Source: JAPPLB01 sp965204095 (lineage in GTDB: Bacteria > Acidobacteriota > Terriglobia > Bryobacterales > UBA6623). Taken from it: a DNA stretch of 64,000 bases. The translations under genes and the position numbers were made by a program. Below are positions 53,721 through 61,165 of the stretch, piece after piece. The stretch spans positions 2,170,001 through 2,234,000 of the forward strand of contig OZ241991.1 in NCBI GenBank assembly GCA_965204095.1. The letters run 5' to 3'. Numbering within the stretch: position 1 is the stretch's first letter; the number at the start of each line of letters is the position of its first letter. A model generated the notes under the pieces. The model did not search any database. It was not told the origin of the DNA and was given only the letters and a program-made list of their open reading frames with translations.

Positions 53721-53978
53721 ATGCCCAACATCATCATCCTTTCCCCCAGCTCGGTATCTCAAGAATGGGAAATGATCTGCCCCGGCTGCCGCCGCGACGA
53801 CCGCATTCACATTCAAGCAACCGTTACGGTCCTGCTCACCCGTCGCGGAACCGATCCCGTCGATTCCGATACCGAATGGAATGGTTCCAGCACCGCGCAG
53901 TGCCGCCATTGCGATTTCACCGCAACCGTCCGCGACTTCTCGGACGCCTTCTCTGCACTCCGCAGCGGCGTCGGCTAG
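53721..53978 (+). CDS. Zinc-ribbon protein (85 aa), paralogue of the preceding gene
   Basis: CPGCRRDDRIHIQA and CRHCDFTATVRDFSDAF mirror the gene at 53343, including GTDPVDSDTEWNGSS. This is a tandem duplication in which each copy carries its own hairpin leader and a stop-codon hairpin (decayed here). Confidence 0.7.
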   Translation: MPNIIILSPSSVSQEWEMICPGCRRDDRIHIQATVTVLLTRRGTDPVDSDTEWNGSSTAQCRHCDFTATVRDFSDAFSALRSGVG

Positions 53979-54035
53979 GCCACCGCTTTCCCCGGCCGCA
54001 TTCCGGATGCCCGGATACCCCTTTCCTCCGGTAGC

Positions 54036-54084
54036 GGGTTCTCCGCTTTCCGCCAGGTACTTGCGAGCGGAAAGCTCCAAACCC
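54036..54084 (+). promoter_or_regulatory. 49-nt hairpin leader, copy 14
   Basis: Canonical stems, loop CAGGTACTTGCGA, 3' internal loop TCCA. AGGAGG at 54093-54098. Confidence 0.9.
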
Positions 54085-54107
54085 ACTTATCCAGGAGGAC
54101 ATGATCC

Positions 54108-54674
54108 ATGAGTGCTTACGTAGTCACCCCGGCGCACATCGCCACATGCGCCAAGATCATCCGGGAGATCATCTTCCCGTATGAGAAGAATCCGCCCAGC
54201 GACAGCGACGTTCGCATGGACCTCGCCATGGCGAACGTCATCAGCGTCTCCTTCCGCTACGGCCCGGAAGGCCGCCGCGCCTACACCTCGATCTTCAGCT
54301 CCATCCTCGGCCAGCTCGAAGACGCCGGCTGGGACACCAGCAACATCGATCACCCCGAAGGCATCAACGACATCAACGTAGCCTGTTTCGACGAAGGCTA
54401 CACCGTCAGTGACTACCTTCGCGACTGCCGTTCCGCCGAGCCTCGCATCTACACCCACGCCGAAGCGTGCGAGTACCTCAGTTGCCTCAACTACCAGTCG
54501 TGCGAACCGCCGAACTGGCAAGACAGCAAGGTGCGAATGTGGATTCTGGAAGCAAAGTCCTATATCGCCAACCGGCTCGCCATGCAGATTCTCGGCGAAC
54601 GCCACGTTTGGGAAGTCCGCGACACCGATCCCGACCTCAAACCCGTTTCCTCGCTCATTCCCGCCCAGCAGTAA
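54108..54674 (+). CDS. Unrecognised protein (188 aa)
   Basis: The ATG at 54108 lies nine bases after AGGAGG and is preferred over 54101. The protein is mixed alpha/beta, with several Cys in YTHAEACEYLSCLNYQSCEP. No family is recognised. A strong terminator follows, so the gene is a single unit. Confidence 0.6.
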   Translation: MSAYVVTPAHIATCAKIIREIIFPYEKNPPSDSDVRMDLAMANVISVSFRYGPEGRRAYTSIFSSILGQLEDAGWDTSNIDHPEGINDINVACFDEGYTVSDYLRDCRSAEPRIYTHAEACEYLSCLNYQSCEPPNWQDSKVRMWILEAKSYIANRLAMQILGERHVWEVRDTDPDLKPVSSLIPAQQ

Positions 54675-54680
54675 TCCTGC

Positions 54681-54709
54681 CCCGCCGCCTCGGCGGCGGG
54701 ACTTCTTTT
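54681..54709 (+). terminator. Rho-independent terminator
   Basis: CCCGCCGCC (54681-54689) faces GGCGGCGGG (54692-54700), followed by ACTTCTTTT. Confidence 0.75.
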
Positions 54710-54753
54710 GCCGCTGGCTGCCATCTCAACCCCTGCGGCTCTCCCGCGTTGAA

Positions 54754-54802
54754 GGGTTCTCCGCTTTCCGCCAGGTAGCTTCGAGCGGAAAGCTCCAAAC
54801 CC
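54754..54802 (+). promoter_or_regulatory. 49-nt hairpin leader, copy 15
   Basis: Canonical stems, loop CAGGTAGCTTCGA, AGGAGG at 54811-54816. Confidence 0.9.
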
Positions 54803-54825
54803 ATTCCCCAAGGAGGACTCCAGCA

Positions 54826-55161
54826 TTGAAAGACCAACCTCAGACCATCGACGTGATGTTCCGGAAATACCGCCACAAGAGCGCCGAGATTCTGGCCGTG
54901 TTCCCCTACGAGGCCCACGACCGCAGCGGTCAGTTCGTGACCTGTTATGCGCATATCGGCCAGCACGGAAGCGTGCAGATGGCGCATGTATTCAGCGCGA
55001 CCCGGCCGGCGAAGCCCGACGAGTACGCCGATCTGTACCGCGAGCTGCAGGGCATCTACGAACGCGCGAAGTTCCCCGGCGATCCGGTCTACCAGCTCCG
55101 CATCGTCAAGCGTCGTTCCGCCAAGGGCATCCAGGAGATGCTTGAGAAAGCAAGGAGGTAA
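54826..55161 (+). CDS. Unrecognised protein (111 aa), first of a three-gene unit
   Basis: The TTG at 54826 follows AGGAGG. The sequence (VMFRKYRHKSAEILAVFPYE, YAHIGQHGSVQMAHVFSATR) suggests a compact alpha/beta protein of no known family. Five bases separate it from the next gene, which has no hairpin leader, so one leader may serve three genes. Confidence 0.6.
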   Translation: MKDQPQTIDVMFRKYRHKSAEILAVFPYEAHDRSGQFVTCYAHIGQHGSVQMAHVFSATRPAKPDEYADLYRELQGIYERAKFPGDPVYQLRIVKRRSAKGIQEMLEKARR

Positions 55162-55165
55162 CCCC

Positions 55166-55459
55166 ATGTCCGATTCATTGCACTTCATCCGAGCCGGCAA
55201 GTCCCTCGATCCGGAGGCGAAAGTCGAGATGATCGAGTGCGGTAGCTGCGAGTATCACCACCGCGCCGACTTTTGGGGCGACTGCCGGACCGACTCGCAG
55301 CGATTCATGCCGCATGACGGCACCGGCGAACCGGAATACGAATGCGAGAACGGCCACCACTGGATTACCGAAACCGAATGGTGGCGCCGGCAGGAGGCTC
55401 TCGCCGAAACCGCCGACATCCAAACCCCTTCCCAGCAAGACCAAGGAGCCTCGTCATGA
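55166..55459 (+). CDS. Small Cys/His-rich protein (97 aa)
   Basis: AAGGAGG inside the end of the previous gene drives this start. CGSCEYHHRADFWGDCR and YECENGHHWITE offer zinc ligands. Second gene of the unit; unrecognised. Confidence 0.6.
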   Translation: MSDSLHFIRAGKSLDPEAKVEMIECGSCEYHHRADFWGDCRTDSQRFMPHDGTGEPEYECENGHHWITETEWWRRQEALAETADIQTPSQQDQGASS

Positions 55460-55794
55460 TCGTCCACGAAGAAATCACCATGGAAACCCTGCCCGATCCC
55501 TTCCCCGATACCTCGTATCTTCAGCAGGAAGGCTACGAAGAGCGCTTGCAGCAGTCCGAGGACGGCATCTTCTCGTTCATCGGAGTCCGCGCGAGCTGCA
55601 CCGTCCACATCGGTATCGGCCAGAAAGGCCACACCATCTCTCAGCGGATCGACAGCCCCGGAGTCTGGAACGTCGAATCCGACTCCAATGACAGCCACAT
55701 CCAGGAGCTCTTCGAAAACGAGCGCAGCATCCTGCTCGCAATGCTCGACGCCATGGGAAGCCGTCGCCGGCACCAAGCCTTCCCATCGAACTGA
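55456..55794 (+). CDS. Unrecognised protein (112 aa), last of the unit
   Basis: The ATG overlaps the previous stop (ATGA). The product ends in a helix (QELFENERSILLAMLDAMGS). No family is recognised. A double hairpin follows. Confidence 0.55.
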   Translation: MIVHEEITMETLPDPFPDTSYLQQEGYEERLQQSEDGIFSFIGVRASCTVHIGIGQKGHTISQRIDSPGVWNVESDSNDSHIQELFENERSILLAMLDAMGSRRRHQAFPSN

Positions 55795-55813
55795 TCCTTT
55801 CCTGCGACACTCC

Positions 55814-55878
55814 GCCCTGGCGCAACCTGCGTTGCCCCAGGGCCTCTTCGTGCGCTCGAGCTACTGCGCTTGAGCGCA
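55814..55878. terminator. Double hairpin
   Basis: GCCCTGG (55814-55820)/CCAGGGC (55837-55843) with an inner GCAAC/GTTGC forms the first hairpin. TGCGCTCGAGC (55851-55861)/GCTTGAGCGCA (55868-55878) forms the second, near-identical to 50288-50315. No T-run is present here. Confidence 0.6.
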
Positions 55879-55925
55879 TTTCGTGTCAGAGAAGCTAGCT
55901 GCAGGTGAACCTTGCCCTCTTCTAC

Positions 55926-55974
55926 GGGTTCTCCGCTTCCCGCCAGGTAACAGCGAGCGGAAAGCTCCCCACCC
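55926..55974 (+). promoter_or_regulatory. 49-nt hairpin leader, copy 16
   Basis: One uncompensated C-A mismatch in the inner stem (GCTTCCCGC against GCGGAAAGC); loop CAGGTAACAGCGA; 3' end CACCC. AGGAGG follows before the first CxxCLAG paralogue. Confidence 0.85.
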
Positions 55975-55995
55975 TTACATCAGGAGGCAACAGCC

Positions 55996-56478
55996 TTGAC
56001 GAACACCCTCGAAGCTCCCGAATCCTGCAGCTCCCTGCTGCCGGACACCATGGCCGGCTTGCTGCATGCGGCCATCATCGACGCCCGCAGTCTCGATCGT
56101 ACGATCTATGACCCCTACTTCGACGAGTGGCACGGCGACTTTGACTTGCATCGTTGCGAGATTTGCCTTGCCGGAAGCCTGATCGCAGGTACGCTGAACG
56201 CCACGCCTGGCGTGCGTATTTCTCCCAATGCCTATCCTCGCGACATCAATACCAAGCTCGAAGCACTCGACTACATGCGCTGCGGAATGTGGAGAGATGC
56301 TTTCAGGCTCGTCTACGGCCGCACAGCGGACTCTCCAATCGAAAGCATGCTTCGCGCAGTTGCTTCTCCATCCAACGCTTCCTTCTGCGGCTGGGACGAG
56401 TTTGACGATCATCTCGCCTCTCTCGAAGAGCTGCTGCTCGATCTGCGCAAGATCGATGCGCAGGCCGCCAAGCTCTGA
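55996..56478 (+). CDS. CxxCLAG-family paralogue 1 (160 aa)
   Basis: TTG start after AGGAGG. The family layout is an N-terminal helix (PDTMAGLLHAAIIDARSLDR), a W-H pair (DEWHGD), the signature CEICLAGSLIAGTL, KLEALDYMRCGMWRDAF, and the C-terminal FDDHLASLEELLLDLRKID. The two Cys and nearby His could bind metal. I do not recognise the family. Closest neighbour in sequence is paralogue 2. Confidence 0.7.
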   Translation: MTNTLEAPESCSSLLPDTMAGLLHAAIIDARSLDRTIYDPYFDEWHGDFDLHRCEICLAGSLIAGTLNATPGVRISPNAYPRDINTKLEALDYMRCGMWRDAFRLVYGRTADSPIESMLRAVASPSNASFCGWDEFDDHLASLEELLLDLRKIDAQAAKL

Positions 56479-56495
56479 GCACGCCGCTTCTGAAC

Positions 56496-56544
56496 GGGTT
56501 CTCCGCTTTCCGCCAGGCAACAGCGAGCGGAAAGCTCCCCACCC
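56496..56544 (+). promoter_or_regulatory. 49-nt hairpin leader, copy 17
   Basis: Inner stem canonical, loop CAGGCAACAGCGA, 3' end CACCC; CAGGAGG downstream. Confidence 0.9.
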
Positions 56545-56568
56545 TTATCCATCAGGAGGATTCCTTCC

Positions 56569-57051
56569 TTGTCGAACACAACGATCCCGTCCGACCCCGA
56601 CAACGTAACGCTTCCCTCTACCCTGGCGGGGCTTCTCGAAGCCACAATCCTCGACGCCCGCAGCCTCGATCGGAACATCTACGTTCCCTACCACGACGAG
56701 TGGCACCATGCCAGCAACCACAACTACTGCGAAGTCTGCCTGGGCGGCGCCCTGATGGCCGGCACGCTCAAGCTCTCCCCCCGAGTTACCGTTTCGCCCC
56801 ACATGCTCTCTCACGAAACCGAAGTCAAGCTCGATGCTCTCGACTTCATGCGCTGCGGATTGTGGAAGCAAGCCTTCGATCTGATCCACAACCGCGTTCC
56901 ATCCCGGGCGATCAGCGATCTGCTGTTCGCCCTTCCAGCCCCTCCGTTCGGAAACTTCACCGGTTGGATCGAGTTCAACGCCCATCTGGATTCCCTCGAA
57001 GAGCTGCTGCCCACCCTTCGCAACATCGATCAACTCGCCGCCAAGCTCTGA
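56569..57051 (+). CDS. CxxCLAG-family paralogue 2 (160 aa)
   Basis: TTG start. STLAGLLEATILDARSLDRN, DEWHHA, CEVCLGGALMAGTL (Gly for Ala in the signature), KLDALDFMRCGLWKQAF, and EFNAHLDSLEELLPTLRNID. Same length as paralogue 1 and similar throughout, a tandem duplication including the leader. Confidence 0.7.
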   Translation: MSNTTIPSDPDNVTLPSTLAGLLEATILDARSLDRNIYVPYHDEWHHASNHNYCEVCLGGALMAGTLKLSPRVTVSPHMLSHETEVKLDALDFMRCGLWKQAFDLIHNRVPSRAISDLLFALPAPPFGNFTGWIEFNAHLDSLEELLPTLRNIDQLAAKL

Positions 57052-57071
57052 TCGCCGCGCCTCGATCGTGC

Positions 57072-57120
57072 GGGTTCTCCGCTTTCCGCCTTCAACCAGT
57101 GAGCGGAAAGCTCCCAACCC
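57072..57120 (+). promoter_or_regulatory. 49-nt hairpin leader, copy 18
   Basis: Canonical stems, loop CTTCAACCAGTGA, CAGGAGG before the zinc-ribbon gene. Confidence 0.9.
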
Positions 57121-57144
57121 TTATCCATCAGGAGGCAACCCTTC

Positions 57145-57375
57145 ATGACACTGTCGCTCGAAGTCGATCTGCAGCACGAACCACCCGATCCGGACGAGGA
57201 CGAGGACTCCCCCGAAGCGGAGGTCTGCGCCAACTGCGGCAGCAACAAGATCACCTTCGACGCCACCGCGTATTGGAACGAAAAGCAGCAGCAGTTCGAA
57301 TACGACATCTTCCGCGACAAGGTCTACTGCCAGTTCTGCGACGGCAAGCAGCAGGTCGATTGGGTTTCGATCTGA
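57145..57375 (+). CDS. Acidic zinc-ribbon protein (76 aa)
   Basis: A strongly acidic N-terminus (PPDPDEDEDSPEAE) precedes CANCGSNKI and CQFCDGKQQ, a CxxC...CxxC ribbon. Unrecognised; possibly interacts with a basic protein or nucleic acid. Confidence 0.65.
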   Translation: MTLSLEVDLQHEPPDPDEDEDSPEAEVCANCGSNKITFDATAYWNEKQQQFEYDIFRDKVYCQFCDGKQQVDWVSI

Positions 57376-57399
57376 TCGAATCTCTTCTACTCTCCAACC

Positions 57400-57603
57400 A
57401 TGACCAGCACCGGGAAATCCATCACCTTCACCTGCAGGGACCAGCTCTACGAGCGCGTCGAGGAAGCCAGCCGTCGGGCAGGTGTCTCGATCGAGAAACA
57501 CATCGCCCAAGTGGTCGAGGACCACTTCTTCCCGGCAGCCAAGCGCCGCAGGGACTACTACGCTCGCCGGCGCTTCTACACCTACGAGATCGATCCCGAT
57601 TGA
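57400..57603 (+). CDS. Small ribbon-helix-helix protein (67 aa)
   Basis: SITFTCRDQLYERVEEASRR then GVSIEKHIAQVVEDHF fits the Arc/CopG fold; a basic tail (KRRRDYYARRRF) follows. It has no hairpin leader and no strong Shine-Dalgarno. A plausible DNA-binding regulator among hairpin-led genes. Confidence 0.65.
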   Translation: MTSTGKSITFTCRDQLYERVEEASRRAGVSIEKHIAQVVEDHFFPAAKRRRDYYARRRFYTYEIDPD

Positions 57604-57633
57604 AGCACAAGCCCCTCATGCGGCCCTCAGCAC

Positions 57634-57682
57634 GGGTTCTCCGCTTTCCGCCAGGCAACAGCGAGCGGAAAGCTCCCAACCC
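57634..57682 (+). promoter_or_regulatory. 49-nt hairpin leader, copy 19
   Basis: Canonical stems, loop CAGGCAACAGCGA (identical to copy 17), AGGAGG downstream. Confidence 0.9.
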
Positions 57683-57707
57683 TAACTTCCAGGAGGCCGA
57701 ACACACC

Positions 57708-58244
57708 ATGTCCGATCATCCCGCTCCCATCGCAGGCTCCGTTGCTCACAATTCCATCTTCCACTTCGAGGAGGATTACCGCTTGCTGTTCAACACCATG
57801 GCCGATTTTCTTCAAGCGGCCGTAGCCGACGCTCGCAAGCTCACTCGCAGTCTCTACCATCCGCTTTTCGGAGTGTGGCATCACCCCGGCAAATCCGGAC
57901 GTTGTGAAATCTGCCTGGCCGGCAGCTTTATCGCCGGCACGTTGCGCTTTTCTTCCTGTCAATTCATCGACCTCACGAACATCTCCGGTCCCGTCAGTGA
58001 CTTGCTGATGGCGCTCGACTGCATGCGCACCGGAGATTGGGCGGTAGCCTTCTACAAATACTACTCGCGCAATCCCCATCCCGATACCGAATTGAAACTC
58101 TACGAGCTTCCCGCTCCCAAATGCCGCTGTTTCACGAACTGGACAGGTTTCGACATTCACCTGACTTCACTCGAAGCCATCATCCCCCTGTTGCGCGAGA
58201 TCGAACAGCAGGAGTCGCGCAACCATCTTCGAGATTCGTCGTGA
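57708..58244 (+). CDS. CxxCLAG-family paralogue 3 (178 aa)
   Basis: NTMADFLQAAVADARKLTRS, GVWHHPG, CEICLAGSFIAGTL, LMALDCMRTGDWAVAFYKYY and GFDIHLTSLEAIIPLLREIE. It has an N-terminal extension of about 15 residues and a tail past the usual end. It groups with paralogues 4 and 5 by MADFL and the AFYKYY-type segment. Confidence 0.7.
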   Translation: MSDHPAPIAGSVAHNSIFHFEEDYRLLFNTMADFLQAAVADARKLTRSLYHPLFGVWHHPGKSGRCEICLAGSFIAGTLRFSSCQFIDLTNISGPVSDLLMALDCMRTGDWAVAFYKYYSRNPHPDTELKLYELPAPKCRCFTNWTGFDIHLTSLEAIIPLLREIEQQESRNHLRDSS

Positions 58245-58277
58245 CGGTTCGGTTCAACGTCTTCTTTCCTTACTCAC

Positions 58278-58326
58278 GGGTTCTCCGCTTTCCGCCATCA
58301 ACCAGTGAGCGGAAAGCTCCCAACCC
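58278..58326 (+). promoter_or_regulatory. 49-nt hairpin leader, copy 20
   Basis: Canonical stems, loop CATCAACCAGTGA, CCAGGAGG downstream. Confidence 0.9.
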
Positions 58327-58351
58327 TACTTCCCAGGAGGCCAGCAACTCC

Positions 58352-58855
58352 ATGCCCAACGACACCGTCGCCGACATTCCGAGCACCACGCCCACCTTCA
58401 CCGTCGATGCGGATGAGATGACCTCTCCGGATACGATGGCCGACTTCCTCGAAGCCGCCATCGCCGACGCTCGCGGCCTCAACCGCAAGCGTTACCGTCC
58501 GGATGCCGAGTTGTGGCATTCGCCCGCGTTCAACGGAGAGTGCCGCGTTTGCCTGGCCGGCTGCTTCATCGCCGCGAAGCTGCGCCCTCCGAGCAGCACG
58601 GACATCGACATCGCCGATGTTTCCAGTTCCGTCGCGAACAAGCTCAAGGCGCTCGATTTCATGCGCACCGGCAACTGGTCCATCGCCTTCAAGTTCTTCT
58701 ATTCCGTCCTTCCGGATTCCGATACCGAGCGTCAGCTCAACGAGCTGCCCATTCCCGCAGACCCTTACTTCGTAACCTGGTTCGAGTTCGACCTTCACCT
58801 ACGCTCGCTCGATGCGATCGTCCCCAGGCTACGCGAGATCGAGCAGCAACCGTAG
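58352..58855 (+). CDS. CxxCLAG-family paralogue 4 (167 aa)
   Basis: DTMADFLEAAIADARGLNRK, ELWHSP, CRVCLAGCFIAAKL, KLKALDFMRTGNWSIAFKFF and EFDLHLRSLDAIVPRLREIE. An extra Cys follows the signature. Close to paralogues 3 and 5. Confidence 0.7.
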   Translation: MPNDTVADIPSTTPTFTVDADEMTSPDTMADFLEAAIADARGLNRKRYRPDAELWHSPAFNGECRVCLAGCFIAAKLRPPSSTDIDIADVSSSVANKLKALDFMRTGNWSIAFKFFYSVLPDSDTERQLNELPIPADPYFVTWFEFDLHLRSLDAIVPRLREIEQQP

Positions 58856-58874
58856 CCCAACCCTTTCCCCTGCA

Positions 58875-58923
58875 GGGTTCTCCGCTTTCCGCCGTCAGTG
58901 AGTGAGCGGAAAGCTCCAAACCC
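58875..58923 (+). promoter_or_regulatory. 49-nt hairpin leader, copy 21
   Basis: Canonical stems, loop CGTCAGTGAGTGA, CCAGGAGG downstream. Confidence 0.9.
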
Positions 58924-58947
58924 TTGTTTCCAGGAGGCGACTCCATC

Positions 58948-59460
58948 ATGCCGTTCATCGAAAACCGACCCGTCAGCGACCTTTCCGGCGACGTTCATTT
59001 CGACATACTGCCGGAAGAGTACCAACCCATCTTCAATTCCATGGCCGACTTGCTCAGCGCCGCCGTCGCCGACGCCCGCGGCCTCGACCGCAAGCGCTAC
59101 CGCCCTTGCTCCGATGAATGGCACGACGGCATAGCCGTTCAGCAATGCCAGGTCTGCCTGGCCGGCGCCTTCATCGCCGGCACGCTCGAATTCCAGCCCA
59201 CGTGCGACATCCGCCCCTCGATGTTCACCCATCCGATGCACGACAAGCTGCTGGCCCTCGACGCCATGCGCAGCGGCGATTGGGATTTCGCCTTCTTCAA
59301 GTTCTATTCCTGCGCCCCCAGCCCCGACACCCATGACGCCCTGCTCGATCTTCCCGACCCGGATGATTCTGATTTCTACTCTTGGGAAGAGTTCGATCAT
59401 CACCTGAATTCGCTCGAATCGATCATTCCCGAGCTGCACAGGATCGAGGAACGGGACTAG
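58948..59460 (+). CDS. CxxCLAG-family paralogue 5 (170 aa)
   Basis: NSMADLLSAAVADARGLDRK, DEWHDG, CQVCLAGAFIAGTL, KLLALDAMRSGDWDFAFFKF and EFDHHLNSLESIIPELHRIE. Full family layout. The two DUF29-like genes follow it and break the tandem array. Confidence 0.7.
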   Translation: MPFIENRPVSDLSGDVHFDILPEEYQPIFNSMADLLSAAVADARGLDRKRYRPCSDEWHDGIAVQQCQVCLAGAFIAGTLEFQPTCDIRPSMFTHPMHDKLLALDAMRSGDWDFAFFKFYSCAPSPDTHDALLDLPDPDDSDFYSWEEFDHHLNSLESIIPELHRIEERD

Positions 59461-59524
59461 CCGCTCCTTTCCACTCTCCATCCCTCTTCCGACACCCACG
59501 CCATCATGCTAACCGCTGCCGGCA

Positions 59525-59573
59525 GGGTTCTCCGCTTTCCGCCAGCCAACATCGAGCGGAAAGCTCCAAACCC
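59525..59573 (+). promoter_or_regulatory. 49-nt hairpin leader, copy 22
   Basis: Canonical stems, loop CAGCCAACATCGA, CCAGGAGG before the first DUF29-like gene. Confidence 0.9.
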
Positions 59574-59600
59574 CTACTTCCAGGAGGCTCACAGCCCATC

Positions 59601-60254
59601 ATGAACCAACTCTCCGATACCAACCTCTCCCTCGCCAAGCTCGATGACACGCTCTGGAGGCGCGCCACCAACCCGCTTCTCAAGCAGCTCACCCAATCCG
59701 ACAAGGACAACCTCTCGGAGCACGATCTGTTCGCCTGGCTTCTGCAACAGGCGGGACGCCTCGAACGCGGCGAGATCGAACGCGCCGAACTCAACACCAT
59801 CATCGCCCTGTTCATGGACCAGGCCAACCAGCTCCTGCGCGACGGCCGCCACTACTGCCGCTACATCATGAGGCTGCTGCTTTGCGCGGCGCCGGAAGCC
59901 GATTCCCGCACCCGTCCGACCTGGCGCGATCAACTGTACAACAACCGTTTCTCGATGCAAACGCTGCTGGGCGAGAACCCCTCGATCACGATGTTTGTCC
60001 GCGACATGATCCGATACGCCTGGGCAGGCGCACGCAGCGACGCAGTCCTCGCACTCGCTCCGCGCAACCACAACGGCCGTGCGGCCCCGCCGCTTCCCCA
60101 GGACTGCCCGTGGAGCGTCATGGAAATCTTCGGCTTCGATCCCTTCGACACGAACGATGTTCTCATCGATGGCAAAGCCGTTCCCCTGCGTTCCTACGAA
60201 CGTCACATGAAGTGCCCCGCCTCCGCAGCGGGTTCTCCGCTTTCCGCCAGGTAG
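59601..60254 (+). CDS. DUF29-like protein A, stop codon inside the next hairpin
   Basis: The 217-residue protein has the DUF29 pattern: EHDLFAWLLQQAGRLERGEI, a long helix of the RDGRHYCRYIMRLLLCA type, TRPTWRDQLYNNRFSMQTLL and NPSITMFVRDMIRYAW. DUF29 function is unknown. The frame runs through the 5' half of hairpin copy 23 and stops at a TAG (60252-60254) in its loop, so ribosomes finishing this gene must disturb the next leader. Confidence 0.7.
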   Translation: MNQLSDTNLSLAKLDDTLWRRATNPLLKQLTQSDKDNLSEHDLFAWLLQQAGRLERGEIERAELNTIIALFMDQANQLLRDGRHYCRYIMRLLLCAAPEADSRTRPTWRDQLYNNRFSMQTLLGENPSITMFVRDMIRYAWAGARSDAVLALAPRNHNGRAAPPLPQDCPWSVMEIFGFDPFDTNDVLIDGKAVPLRSYERHMKCPASAAGSPLSAR

Positions 60255-60278
60255 CGGCGAGCGGAAAGCTCCCAACCC
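60230..60278 (+). promoter_or_regulatory. 49-nt hairpin leader, copy 23 (overlaps the upstream gene)
   Basis: Canonical stems, loop CAGGTAGCGGCGA, whose TAG is the stop codon of the preceding gene. The Shine-Dalgarno is CAGGAG. Confidence 0.9.
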
Positions 60279-60301
60279 TCACAGCAGGAGTTCAACCGAC
60301 C

Positions 60302-60943
60302 ATGATCGAATCCTCACATCACCAGTTCGAGATCGACACCCGCGCCGATCTGGAGATCCTCAGCCACAACGAACATGCCGTCTCCGAGCAAATCGACGCC
60401 TTCTCCTGGCGCATCCAGCAAGCAGGCCACCTGAGCCGAGGCGAGTTCGACAAGATCGACCGCCCCACGCTCATCGACGTGCTCACCAACGACGCCAACC
60501 AGCAGCTCTACTGCCTGCGGAGCCGCTGCTGCGACATCGTGGAGCTGCTGCTCCTTCTCGCCAACGCTCCCGCGGCCGACAAGGAGTATCTCGACAAGTG
60601 GAAAGCCGATCTGAGCTTGCGCCGCATCCAGTTCTCCAAGATTCTCTCGCGCAACCCCTCGATGAGACAATTCCTGAAGGCCACCCTCAACTTCGGCTGG
60701 CGCGTCGGCCGTATGTACGCCGCCATGCAGCTCCACGGCGGCTTTTTCATTGCCGGCGATATTCGTCAGGAAGTCCTGATGGCCGAAAGCCTCTGCGGCG
60801 ACTGGATCAACCGCCTTCCGCTCTCCTGCCCCTGGAGCCCCACTCAGATTCTCGGCTACGACGCCAGCAACCCCCACGACGCGCTCTCCGATCCCCATGC
60901 TCTTCCCTTCGTTGAGCCGAAACCCGCCAATCCGTTGCGCTAA
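60302..60943 (+). CDS. DUF29-like protein B
   Basis: The 213-residue paralogue of the preceding gene: SEQIDAFSWRIQQAGHLSRG, a central NQQLYCLRSRCCDIVELLLL helix, and ILSRNPSMRQFLKATLNFGW. It ends CPWSPTQILGYDASNPHDAL, matching CPWSVMEIFGFDPFDTNDVL of protein A. The duplication kept the C-terminal aromatic segment, suggesting it matters. Confidence 0.7.
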   Translation: MIESSHHQFEIDTRADLEILSHNEHAVSEQIDAFSWRIQQAGHLSRGEFDKIDRPTLIDVLTNDANQQLYCLRSRCCDIVELLLLLANAPAADKEYLDKWKADLSLRRIQFSKILSRNPSMRQFLKATLNFGWRVGRMYAAMQLHGGFFIAGDIRQEVLMAESLCGDWINRLPLSCPWSPTQILGYDASNPHDALSDPHALPFVEPKPANPLR

Positions 60944-60959
60944 CTTGCTCGCCTTCAAC

Positions 60960-61067
60960 ACCTTCATTGCTCTTGCGCTGTGGCTCGACTTCCATGCCCA
61001 CCTGGATTCGCTCGAAACGTTCCTTCCCGAACTGCGCACAATCGAGAGCCTGACCGTCCCGGCATAG
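60960..61067 (+). pseudogene. C-terminal remnant of a CxxCLAG paralogue
   Basis: Directly after DUF29-like protein B a frame reads WLDFHAHLDSLETFLPELRT-IESL to a TAG at 61065-61067. This is the family's C-terminus (compare EFNAHLDSLESIIPELREIE) without the rest of the gene, its signature or a leader. It is a deletion or recombination scar between array members. Confidence 0.8.
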
Positions 61068-61093
61068 CCGCCGACGCCGACTCCCGTCCGCCA

Positions 61094-61142
61094 GGGTTCT
61101 CCGCTTTCCGCCATCTCCGAACGAGCGGAAAGCTCCCCACCC
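61094..61142 (+). promoter_or_regulatory. 49-nt hairpin leader, copy 24
   Basis: Inner stem canonical, loop CATCTCCGAACGA, 3' end CACCC. The Shine-Dalgarno is weaker (CGGAGAA). Confidence 0.88.
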
Positions 61143-61165
61143 TTACTTCCGGAGAATTCTTCAAC

